Source of the DNA: Pleurotus djamor
Lineage: Eukaryota > Basidiomycota > Agaricomycetes > Agaricales > Pleurotaceae
DNA: 64,000 nt
Direction of reading: 5' to 3'
Assembly: GCA_029747585.1 (NCBI GenBank)
Contig: JAPEVF010000176.1
Location: forward strand, 1-64,000
The notes beneath the pieces were generated by a model, which saw only the letters and a list, made by a program, of their open reading frames with translations, made no database searches and had not been told where the DNA came from. Position numbers and translations under genes: made by a program. Below, in pieces: positions 29,387-39,320 of the stretch (positions are counted from its first letter, which is position 1; each line of letters starts with the position of its first letter).

Positions 29387-30707
29387 ATGGCCTCGAACCC
29401 TCTTTTGCTGCAAATTCAAGCAGGAAAGAAGCTCAAGAAGACCGAAACCAATGACCGTAGTGCACCGCAGCTCGATGGTCCAAAGGGTGGTGGTGGAGGG
29501 GGCGTCAGTAGGGGCGGAGGAGGAGGGCCTTCGCCAATGCTTGCTGCGGGCGGAGGAGGCGGCCCTCCTCAGCTAGCAGGCCTCTTCGCTGGCGGAATGC
29601 CCAAATTGAAGCCTTCTGGACAGAACAATCTTGGTACGGAAGGATGTTCAGTGTGCTGAGGATTGATAAATCTAATCTCTTGATGTCTGCAAACAGCGAA
29701 ACCGCCGTCTCTCGGCAAGCCTCCTTCAATACCAAAGCGCGATGCTACGCCTTCATTCTCGGCGCCAACACCACCAACTCGCGCGGTTCCTTCTCCAAAG
29801 CCAGCGTCTCCAGCGCCCCCGAGTCGCCCGCCGCCGCCTCCAGTGTCTGCCCCNGCTCCTCCTTCCCGTCCTGTTCCCTCTCCTGCCATCCCAAGCAGAC
29901 CGGTTCCGTCCCCAGCCATCCCTGCTCGACCATCACTGCCGGCCCGCAGCGTACCGCCCCCTCCAGCTCCTGCATTGCCTCCCAGCAGACCCGTCCCACC
30001 TCCTCGCACGAGCAGTCCTCCCGCAGCTCCCGCTCGTCCTCCTCCGTCACTTCCTAATCGCTCTGGATCACCACAATCAGCCATAGTGCAAAGACGCGTC
30101 CCTGAAATTCCTCCTAGAGCAATAGCACACGCCAATTCCTCGCCTAGTCCAAGTAGAAAAGTTCCCCTTCCTCCAGCACTTCCTGGCAGAGTCGCGCCTC
30201 CACCCCCACCTCCACGACCTGCAAGCACAGTAAATGCCTCACCATCGAGGGCCGTACCTCCACCCCCTGTTCGCAGACCGCAGAGTACAATACCTGCGCC
30301 GCCCCCACGTCCCCGTACAGTGTCTCAAACAGAACCGACCGTGAAGCCGCCGTCGCCTCCTGTTGACGCGGGGTCTTTACTTCCCCCACCACCCCCGAGG
30401 ACGCGGACTTTATCTGCAACTCACTCGGCCCCCCCAACACACGCCAATAGAATATCTATGCCAAGCCCCATCGCTAATGGAAACCACGCAAACGCGAGGA
30501 AGAAGAGTTAGTCCCTTTTTCCTTGAATTTATATTACCGCATGACCAACTCATCCACAACCTTGTAGTACCGTCGCCTCCGCCTAATGCGGGACCCCACA
30601 CGTTTCCTGTATCCGACTTTCCTCCGCCCCGAGAGTTTAAACCCGGAATGAGGAAATATCTCAGTGGGCGCCATCGCGGCAGTGATTTTGACATTGCACA
30701 ATTGTAG
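29387..30707 (+). CDS. VRP1: Verprolin/WIP-like actin regulator
   Basis: Partner of WASP/Las17 at cortical actin patches. The N-terminus carries a WH2 actin-binding motif: NPLLLQIQAGKKLKKTETND. A Gly-rich linker follows, then a very long proline-rich region with PPPPP stretches and repeated SRPVPSPAIP units, binding sites for SH3 domains and profilin. The C-terminus FPVSDFPPPREFKPGMRKYLSG matches the WASP-binding end of WIP/verprolin. Three exons: an intron before AKPPSLGKPPS and one after HANARKKS (about 30510-30568). Start ATG at 29387-29389; stop TAG at 30705-30707. Low-complexity coding sequence makes the opposite strand look open, but that is a shadow. Confidence 0.88.
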
Positions 30708-31099
30708 TTTATCTTCGTTCATACTTACAATCTCTGAACATGACTACTGCCCGATAGCACGTCGTCATATCTTCCATCACGTCTAATGGAGGTCTTGAAT
30801 CCACTTCTGAGACATGTTATGGAATGTTTTCGGCACCTATGTGCGCTCGTGTCAGGCGTCCAAGACGGGTTCGCTGGCACACATTATTTGTCACATACCA
30901 ATGTTTGAGAAATTCCGGTGATTGGAAGGACCTGCCAGAGGGCCAGCGCAGAAGTCGTCTCAGGCTGCCAAATCCGGGCATCCGCCGAAGTTACATACGT
31001 GTCTACGTGTCAGTTGTCGTGGCAGAATATTTATAAGAACCCCTGCGAGCCATCCTAGAACTTTACAACCTCTCCCTCTCTCTCCCATCATCCCCTACA
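30708..31099 (+). promoter_or_regulatory. Upstream region of PDI with TATA-like box
   Basis: 392 bp between the verprolin stop and the PDI start. A TATA-like element ATATTTATAAG occurs at 31027-31037, about 65 bp before the ATG. A pyrimidine-rich CTCTCCCTCTCTCTC leader follows at about 31070-31085, typical of highly expressed basidiomycete genes. I did not find a convincing unfolded-protein-response element. Confidence 0.5.
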
Positions 31100-32909
31100 A
31101 TGCGTCTTCGTTCGGTTCTTTCTCCTTGTGTCGCCGTTGTCCTCGCGTCCTTGGTCGCCGCCGACGCCCCTTCCGATGTCATTAGTTTGACAGCCTCTAC
31201 CTTTGAGTCTTCCGTCAACCCGGAGGATCTCATTCTCGTCGAGTTNTTTGCTCCATGGTACGTGTTCGGTTCCTGATTTGCAGCACCCTCAGAGGATCTC
31301 AGATGAGCTCTTAGGTGCGGGCACTGCAAAGCTCTCGCTCCCCATTATGAGGAAGCTGCTACCGCCCTCAAGGAGAAGAACATCAAATTAGCCAAGGTTG
31401 ACTGTGTTGAGGAGGCCGACCTCTGCCAGTCCCACGAAGTCCAGGGATACCCGTAAGTTTGTCCTCGACAATAAAGCAAACCGGCATCTCATTTGTTCTT
31501 TAGCACACTAAAAGTCTTCCGCAACGGAACACCCACCGATTACACTGGCCCAAGGAAGGCAGATGGTATCATCAGCTACATGGTCAAGTAAGCCAAGTTC
31601 TCTAAACTTCTCGGTGCACCTTTCTCAACTTGTCTCAGACAATCCCTCCCCGCTGTCTCTGAGGTTACCACGGCTAACCACGAAGAAATCAAAAAGGCTG
31701 ACAAGATCGTTGCCATTGCCTACCTCCCCTCTTCCACCGAAGCCCCTGCCTCCGTGTTTAGCTCGGTCGCCGAAAAGCACCGTGACGACTACCTCTTCGG
31801 TTTGTCTACCGATAAGGACGCCATCGCTGAGGCTGGTGTCACTCCTCCCGCTGTCGTTGTCTACCGTAGCTTCGATGAACCCAAATCCGTCTACCCTCTC
31901 CCTGTCGCTGATGTGAAGGCATCAGAGTTGGAGGAGTGGATCTCCGACTTGGCTGTTCCTGTCATTGACGAAGTCAGTGGCGAGAACTACGCTACCTACG
32001 CCAACAGCCCCAAACCCCTCGCCTACCTCTTCATCGACCCCACCGACGCCAAGAAGGAATCTTACATTGAGGCCATCCGCCCCATCGCTAAGAAGTTCAA
32101 GTCCAAGTTGAACACTGTCTGGATCGACGCCGTCAAGTTCGGTGATCACGGAAAGGCTCTTAACCTCATGGAATCCAAATGGCCCGCTTTCGTCGTCCAG
32201 GACTTGCAACAACAACTCAAGTACCCCATTGACCAATCGAAGGAGTACTCTGCTGAACTCGCTGAGGAATGGATCCAACAGTACTTCGATGGAAAGCTCG
32301 AGCCTTCCCTCAAGTCTGCTCCTATCCCCGAGTCCCAGGATGAGCCCGTCTTCAACCTTGTTGGCAAGCAATTCGATGAAGTCGTCTTCGATGACTCCAA
32401 GGATGTCTTCCTTGAGCTCTACGCCACCTGGTAAGTTCCCATCCCAGCCACTATTCGGATTTTTCTCATGTCTTTCAAAGGTGCGGTCACTGCAAGCGCT
32501 TGAAGCCCACCTGGGATTCTCTTGGTGAGAAATACGCCGCCGTCAAGGACAAGATTGTTATGTGAGTATTTCTATTGCGGCGTTTAGAAGACCCGTCAAC
32601 TTATTCTTTCTCCCCAACAGTGCCAAGATGGAGGCTCAGGAGAACGATCTCCCCCCTTCAGTTCCTTTCCGCGTCGCTGGTTTCCCTACCATCAAATTCA
32701 AGCCCGCTGGTTCTCGCGAGTTCATCGACTACGAGGGTGACCGCACTCTCGAGTCCTTGGTCGCTTTCGTCGAGGAGAACGCCAAGAACAACCTCTCCGC
32801 CCCCGAACCCGTCGCCGCTGCTGAAGATGCCCAAACACCATTGGCTGCTGAGACCCCCGCTTCATCTGCACCCGCTGCTGCCTCAACAGATGCTCACGAT
32901 GAGCTATAA
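31100..32909 (+). CDS. PDI1: Protein disulfide isomerase (ER lumen)
   Basis: ER oxidoreductase of a-b-b'-a' layout, which forms and rearranges disulfides in secretory proteins. A signal peptide ([23 protein letters not shown]) precedes domain a. Domain a has [20 protein letters not shown] and domain a' has [19 protein letters not shown]; both keep the CGHC active site. The b and b' domains lie between ([10 protein letters not shown] to [11 protein letters not shown]). The C-terminus is Ala/Pro/Ser-rich and ends HDEL, the fungal ER-retention signal. Six exons. The introns at 31258-31314 and 32431-32480 split the Trp codon immediately before CGHC in both domains at the same phase. Start ATG at 31100-31102; stop TAA at 32907-32909. 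Confidence 0.95.
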
Positions 32910-33041
32910 TGTAGTCGCATTTGTTACCCTTGTACACCAGCTTTAGTTATCGTAATATTTTTGATTTCGTCATGTGATCGCTGAGTGTCGCGTTTCGCGC
33001 GTCTGCCACGCTTCGTTCAATGTCAACGTCATCCATCAACT

Positions 33042-36000
33042 ATGGCCCATGTCTCAAGAGACCTTGACTTCCTCATCTCGAGTATCGTTCCCCAGGCGCG
33101 CGATGACGACGTGTTGAGAGATGATCTCCTTTCCCACTGTGAAGATATTCTACGTAGGTTCGATCGCAACAATCCAATCCTATTGCGTGCACGCGGCTCA
33201 GATCCCATTGCCACAGTCATATCGGGCAAAACTACGAACCAGACTTGGGCCACTTGACAACATTGGTGAAGCGACATTGTGCGTAATCGACCACACTATC
33301 CAACCTTTCGTCGTGTGCTCATGCTGGTACTACACCGATCAAGTACTGCAACGCGCCGCACCAGGAGCGTCTTCAGTCAAGTTCACGAACCTACTATCGC
33401 GACTCCTTGATCAAGTTCGTCCTACTCGTTTCTAGTGTCCCAAGGGCGTGGCAAATCGTAGTCTCAGTCAGTGCTCACTAGGAAACACGCAGCCGTACTG
33501 TTCCTTCATTCGTTAGCGTCATCAAAGCCTCAGAAATCCAGTCTCCCACCATTCCTTCCGTCACTTGATATACCACCTCCAAGACAACCGAATTCTGCAC
33601 CCGTTTCAAACTCTAGGACACCCGTAGACCAGTCGTCTACCCCAGTGAAGGGCAAATCGCGGGCTCAGGTGTTGAGTGAGTATCGTGCCAAGGCCGGTAC
33701 GTCTTCTTTTCGCGTCCTTGCTATCTGTCCACCAGGAATCACGTCCCTCAGGTCATCCACATCTCTCAGAGCACCTCCTCCTTCGCGATGCTCTATACCT
33801 ACTACAAGGAATCTCAGGAAAATACGTCCTGTTCTCGGCACACGCAAATGGCGAAGCCGACATAATCCATGAGCTTGTCTTCCACACTGACCCAGTACGC
33901 GCAAATTTCACTCCTTCTTCATCAATAGTACTATAAACTTTCTTTCAGAAGTACGAAATCTCGCAACCAACCAAAGCACTCGTTCATCGGCTCTCAGAGG
34001 TCGGATATCTCTATAATCGGGTAGAACGCTTCGTCAAAGAACGTGAAAATGTTCCCGAAATGGGAATGATTGAACAAAGCCTATGCCATCATCTTCAAGC
34101 ACAACTGACGGAATATTATCGATTCATTGCTGTTCTTGAATCCCAGTTGGCTGTATCATCCCCAGACTCTGCTGGTGCACGCGATGAAGAGATTGGGTTG
34201 ACATTGCGTCGCTTGGATGTTTGGATAAATGACTGGAGACTACGTATGCGCATGATGAGTGTTTGCGTAGAAAGTGCTCGAGGTGACCTCTCGTTTTAAA
34301 TGTTCCCATTCGTTCCCATCCTAAACCCTCTTTAGATACGCACGGTGGTGCGCTCGTCAATCTTATACATGGATACACAGAGAATGGAGATCCATTTGTC
34401 CGCAAGTTCACAGACCAACTTCTAGAAGACGTACGTGTAATGATCATATTTGTTCGGCCATTTTGATAAATGTCCTCTAGGTCTCTATGCCGTTCTTCTC
34501 GACTCTTCACAAGTGGCTCTTCTCAGGCGAACTCCACGATCCATTCGCTGAATTCTTCGTGGCCATGGACCCCTCTTTGTCACAAGCGCAATTTACCCAT
34601 CCATCTTCACTCAGTGGCGGTATCGCTCAGCTCTCTAGCGATGGTGGGTTTGGTGGCCCCCTCCATGACCCCGAAGATTTGGGAGCGGATCGAGAGGTTG
34701 GTGCAAAGTTGTGGGAGACGAAGTATCAGTTCCAGAAGCAGATGCTTCCGACGTTTGTTGGTGAGATCTTTGGGAAAAAGGTATGAACGTCATGAAATCT
34801 GCATATACACGGTGTGGAATTGAATGTTTTGTAGATCTTTTCGACTGGAAAAAGCTTGAATTTTATCAGGTATAGTTGTCATGATAGTGATTGGGTGGCT
34901 ACCAGGGAGAAAATGAATAGTACGGGTGGTAGTAAGTCGTATTCTTCTATATGTATGTCAGCCTGACCTCATGGTTCGCTCCAGCTCTGAAATATAGCGA
35001 TATCGCCGGCCTGGAAAGGTCCATTGATGCCGCGTACCAAGTTGCCAGTGGTCGCCTCTTTGATATATTTCTTGATAAATTCCGGCTGCTTGATCACCTG
35101 AAAGCACTCAAGCAATACCTTCTTCTTGGACACGGCGATTTCGCAGATCAGCTCATGGATGCGCTAGCGTACGCCCATGTCACCGCTTACTGAATATCCT
35201 GGCTGAACTTACCATAGGCCGTCATTACGACGTCCAGCAAACACACTTTACCGTCACAACCTTACCGCTACCCTCGAAACGGCGATACGATCTTCGAATG
35301 CCCAACATGATCCACCAGATGTTCTCCGTCGACTGGATGCACGCATGCTTGAGTACTCTCATGGAGAAATAGGATGGGATGTCTTCACATTGGAGTACAA
35401 AGTCGACCCACCTTTGGACACCGTGGTCGATGCGGACTCCATGGTCAAGTACCTTCAACTGTTTTCGCATTTATGGCAGATGAAGCGTGTTGAAGGCGCG
35501 CTGTCTACCGGGTGGACTCGTGCGTCCAAGGATGTCAAATCTTTCCTTAGGATTCCTGGTGAGTTGGCTATCAAATATATGTTCATCACGAAGAGATTGA
35601 CTGTTTTCCTTCTTGCAGACTTGCAACCCGAGTGGCATCAGATCAGGGCTGTCCTAGCGGAAATGATCCACTTCGTCCGACAAACTCAGGCGTATTGTCA
35701 ACTTGAAGTCATTGAATGCTCCTGGAAGGATCTTGTTGATTTTTTGAACAAGAAGGATGGTGACCTTGATGCTATGATTGATGCCCATCGGTCTCACCTT
35801 GATCGCATGTCGAGACAAATATTCTTGCTCAGCCCGAAGACTGGAAAGGAAGTAAGTAGCTGCCGTTTTTATGATCCAAGCTTGTGTACACTGGGCTTAT
35901 TGCTCTGATGTAGCATGTCTTCTTGAACCAAGTCAAAGAGGTCTTCTCGGATATACTTCAGTTTCGTGATGCCATGGTAAGTCGAGTTGGAGTTTGTTCT

Positions 36001-36380
36001 ATCCCTTGAGGATTGACCCCTTCGAATAGGACACTTTCTACAATTACTGCTTGTCAGAGTCATCTCGACGAGATCGAAACCTGGACTCCAATCGCGTAAG
36101 TCGTCTACCAATGTTTTAGGGCTTCATCTCATTGGTTCATTAGGGTGTGGTCACTGGAGTCGACGATGCGTCCGATAACGAAACTCTTGAAGAGGTCCTC
36201 AAGATATCCCAAAAAGTCAAGCAGTATGGCGCAGTATTCTCTGAGCGAGTGCATGCGCTCGTGTTATCATTGCAGAGCCATCCGGATCATGATTGCAAGC
36301 GTCTTGGAGTTAGGCTCTCCTTCTCAGAATTTTACAGATCGAAGCGCGATCAGACAGTGAATCGCGGGTCGTCACATTAA
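33042..36380 (+). CDS. Gamma-tubulin complex component 3 (Spc98/Alp6)
   Basis: Core subunit of the gamma-tubulin ring complex that nucleates microtubules at the spindle pole body. Recognisable blocks are RKHAAVLFLHSL and LLLRDALYLLQGISGKYV near the N-terminus, then the GRIP1 domain (LVHRLSEVGYLYNRV, LTEYYRFIAVLESQL, LVNLIHGYTENGDPFVR, FFVAMDP). The C-terminal GRIP2 domain includes HLKALKQYLLLGHGDFADQL and ARMLEYSHGEIGWDVFTLEY, with DPPLDTVV, LWQMKRVE and HFVRQTQAYCQLEVIECSW. The C-terminus is RLSFSEFYRSKR. About ten introns. The first 400 bp are uncertain: no clean splice pair joins the first ATG exon (MAHVSRDLDFLI) to the PLPQSYRAKLRTRLG exon in frame. Stop TAA at 36378-36380. Confidence 0.88.
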
Positions 36381-36529
36381 TTTTGGTGTTGTACGTCGTA
36401 GTAGTTTGCCTCTGGGAATGAATCATAGCTAACGTGTATAGTGATCTGTGTGGATCCTCTACTTATCAGGAATCCTGAACTAATGAACATACAACATAAA
36501 TTCGTAATAATAATGGATGTCAGGGGTCT

Positions 36530-37303
36530 TTAAAGCTTGACTTCCTTAAGACCGTCCTTCCAGAATGTGAAGTACGCTGTAAGGTAATTAAGGTAAGCTC
36601 AAGAACGATAATTCGATGTGATCGGAGACTGACGGGTGACTCCATCCTCCCGGTAGTTGAGCAGGGCAACCATACCCTCGGGGTTCATGTTCTCTCCAGT
36701 GTACTGAAAAGTGTTCAGCGTAATATGATAAAAAAAGCGACGAAGACATACGAATTCAAAGTCTTTGAAGTTTCCAACGATCTTCTTGGCGAAGGCAGCA
36801 GCTCCTTTCTCAAAGTCAGCAACGCGATCGGGGTTGGTCTCAGCCAATTTGGTCTTGACGGCCTTCATGTAGCCCTGATATCGTATTAATTGAGGACCGA
36901 GGACGTTGTGACCAAAGGGGAGTGGGACAAACCTTGAGATATGTCAGGTAGGACTTTTTGTCAAAGCTGGTAGATTGAAGGCGGAAGGAGTGGACGACGT
37001 TGTTGACTTGGCTGGCACCCTCCTCAAGAGCTTCTTCCTGCTCCTCGGCTGAAGGGTTTGCTCCTGGACGGAGCGTAAGACAATTTGAAAGTGGATGGAA
37101 TATTGGTGGGCAAACCAATATCGACATCGCCTTCTTTTACAACGATCATCTGGCAGTCAACCTCGTAGACGATGTCATCGACGACTTTTCTGAAGTAGGA
37201 TGTAAGTGGTTTGATCATTGGCGACAACAGGGGATCGGACAAACAGGGGGAAGGCATCAGAGAACATCTCATCGCCGGTAAGGATATCTTCGTAGAGCAA
37301 CAT
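36530..37303 (-). CDS. TMA19: Translationally controlled tumor protein homolog
   Basis: Small conserved cytoplasmic protein that associates with ribosomes and microtubules; in yeast it is Tma19. The protein starts [19 protein letters not shown], then [56 protein letters not shown] and [18 protein letters not shown]. It ends [23 protein letters not shown], the full TCTP fold at normal length (about 168 residues). Five or six short exons. Start ATG at 37301-37303; stop TAA at 36530-36532. It is divergent from UTP15, with 153 bp between start codons, and convergent with GCP3. Confidence 0.93.
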
Positions 37304-37395
37304 GTCTGGTGGAGGGGGAGGTGGTGGTGGTCGAAGGAGAAGGGATGTGTTCTCTCAAAATTTGGGAGCTCCTGTTCGATCGATAATCTCTGGGT

Positions 37396-37401
37396 CACGT
37401 G
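37396..37401. promoter_or_regulatory. CACGTG E-box between TCTP and UTP15
   Basis: Palindromic CACGTG in context GTCACGTGG, inside the 153 bp divergent promoter of two ribosome-linked genes. It is the same core as at 29285. Function is inferred. Confidence 0.35.
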
Positions 37402-37456
37402 GCGAAATTTTTGATGTGTGCTAGTTAGGCGCGCATAAATTCTCTTTCTAGTAGCG

Positions 37457-39280
37457 ATGGACTTTGAGCCGCTCACCGTCAAATCGCATCCTCGACTTGG
37501 CCCGACAAAACACAACGCCGAGTCGAGACGTTGGCGCCAATACAAGCACCCCGTCTTCGTCAAGGAATACGCACCCGTCACATCCATCCATTTCAATCCC
37601 TCGAAGCCTCACCGATATGCAGTCACCGCCGCAACCCGCGTCCAGATATACGCACCACGGACACAAAAGGTGACAAAAACAATATCAAGATTCAAGGATG
37701 TCGCACGAAACGCATCCTTTCGTGCAGACGGGAAATTGCTTGTCGTAGGAGACGACTCGGGCTTGGTCCAAGTGCGTACGTTACCTCGATCACACATGTC
37801 GAGTTTGAGGAAATTTATCTCCCGTGTCTCAGGTCTTTGATGTCAACTCTCGCGCCATTCTGCGTACTCTTGACTCCCACAAACAACCCGCTCATGTTTC
37901 GCGGTTCTCACCTCTTGACGCTACCCAAGCTTTGACTTGTTCTGACGACACGACCGTCAAGCTCTGGGATGTCTCTTCCCAAGCGGTTCTCAATACCTTC
38001 ACCGAACACACGGACTATGTTCGTACAGGACAAGTCTCTCCAAATAATCCCCATGTCATTCTTACTGGATCCTACGACTCTACAGTCAGATTATATGACT
38101 CTCGGACAAACAAGTGTGAAATGTTGATGGGCAACGCCTCCAAGGGAAATTTAGACAGTCCAGTGGAGCAGGTATTGATGTTCCCTACGGGTACCGCGGC
38201 TCTGTCTTCTGCTGGACCTATCCTCCGTGTATGGGACATCGTCGCTGGGGGGGCGCTGTATACGTGCTCTATCAAACCACCAAAAAACCGTCACCACTCT
38301 CGCCTTTAACTCTGATGCGAGTCGGCTGCTCACTGGTGGCTTGGATCATATGGTGAAAGTATACGATGTCAGCACATACAAGGTAGTGCACACAATGCGC
38401 TATCCTGCCCCACTCTTGTGTTTGGCTATTTCGGTGTGACAATTTCTCACCGTCTCGACGCGTCTTCTAACGATTCTATAGCCAGACGACACTCACATAG
38501 CAGCTGGCATGTCTGACGGAACACTTTCAGTTCGTAGACGTCAACCCAAACCCTCCGAGTCCGCCGACAATCCCCTGGGCTTGAAAGCTAACCTTGCTTC
38601 AGGGGCGTACGAAGCTTTCCTCGATGCTGGCGCCATGTCCATCGGTGAAGGCGTGGTAAAGTCCAAAGGTAAAGCAAAAGCCCTTGGTGACGAGGACGAG
38701 TTCCGGGTAGAAAGTCGGCGGACTAAGCGCCTCAAGGAATACGACCGACTCCTCAAAAGCTTTCAGTATTCCGCTGCCCTGGATTCAGTTCTACGAAAGG
38801 TAATAATCCACATTTCCAATTTGATTTCGCCCGGCTAATTGGACATCAGCAAGTACCACCTACAACAACCTTCTCTCTGATACACGAGCTCATTGTCCGA
38901 GACGGCCTTCGGAGTGCACTGTCGGGTAGAGACGACGTGCTTCTGGAGCCGATCCTACGGTTCTTGATCAAATATGTCACTGATCCTCGGTTTGGTGACA
39001 CGGTTTGTGACGTTGCTACTTTCATCATTGGTGAGGAAGATGACTCCCTTCTCTCATTGAAGACGCCTAACCTCACAACGCCCCAGACATGTACAGTCCT
39101 GTGTTGGGACAATCTCCTCTCATGGACTCCCTCTTTCTTCGACTCCAGAAGAAGGTCGCAGCTGAGCTGCGGCTACAGAGGACGCTTACAAAAACCAAGG
39201 GAGCCCTTGATATGTTATTTGCAACGACGGCGCTCGCTGCGTCTGCAAACGCATCACTCTCCCCTCCACAACAAAAGTAG
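37457..39280 (+). CDS. UTP15: U3 snoRNP protein UTP15 (apparent frameshift)
   Basis: WD40 component of the t-UTP/UtpA subcomplex, needed for pre-18S rRNA processing and rDNA transcription. The start is MDFEPLTVKSHPRLGPTKHN, followed by WRQYKHPVFVKEYAPVTSIH and WD repeats such as CSDDTTVKLWDVSSQAVL, TGSYDSTVRLYDSR, ILRVWDIVAGG and TGGLDHMVKVYDVS. The C-terminal UTP15 domain includes LKEYDRLLKSFQYSAALDSV and LIHELIVRDGLRSALSGRD, with RFLIKYVTDPRF. The reading frame shifts by one base at a run of seven Gs, 38247-38253; six Gs would give an unbroken WDIVAGGRCIRAL. No intron explains it. Stop TAG at 39278-39280, 40 bp from the CTNNBL1 stop. Confidence 0.9.
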
Positions 39281-39320
39281 AACTCGTATGTACAACTATC
39301 TAATCAACCATGGTTATGCG

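Noticed and set aside
29505..30228. Long minus-strand Gly/Ala-rich open frame opposite verprolin
   Set aside because: It mirrors the proline-rich coding strand (Pro codons read backwards as Gly). The plus strand has the WH2 and WIP C-terminal motifs.
31922..32371. Minus-strand Leu-rich frame inside PDI
   Set aside because: Antisense shadow of a codon-biased highly expressed gene; PDI domains are unambiguous on the plus strand.
37457..39280. UTP15 as a pseudogene because of the frameshift
   Set aside because: A single indel in a G homopolymer in an assembly with many ambiguous bases is better explained as a sequencing error; everything else in the gene is intact.
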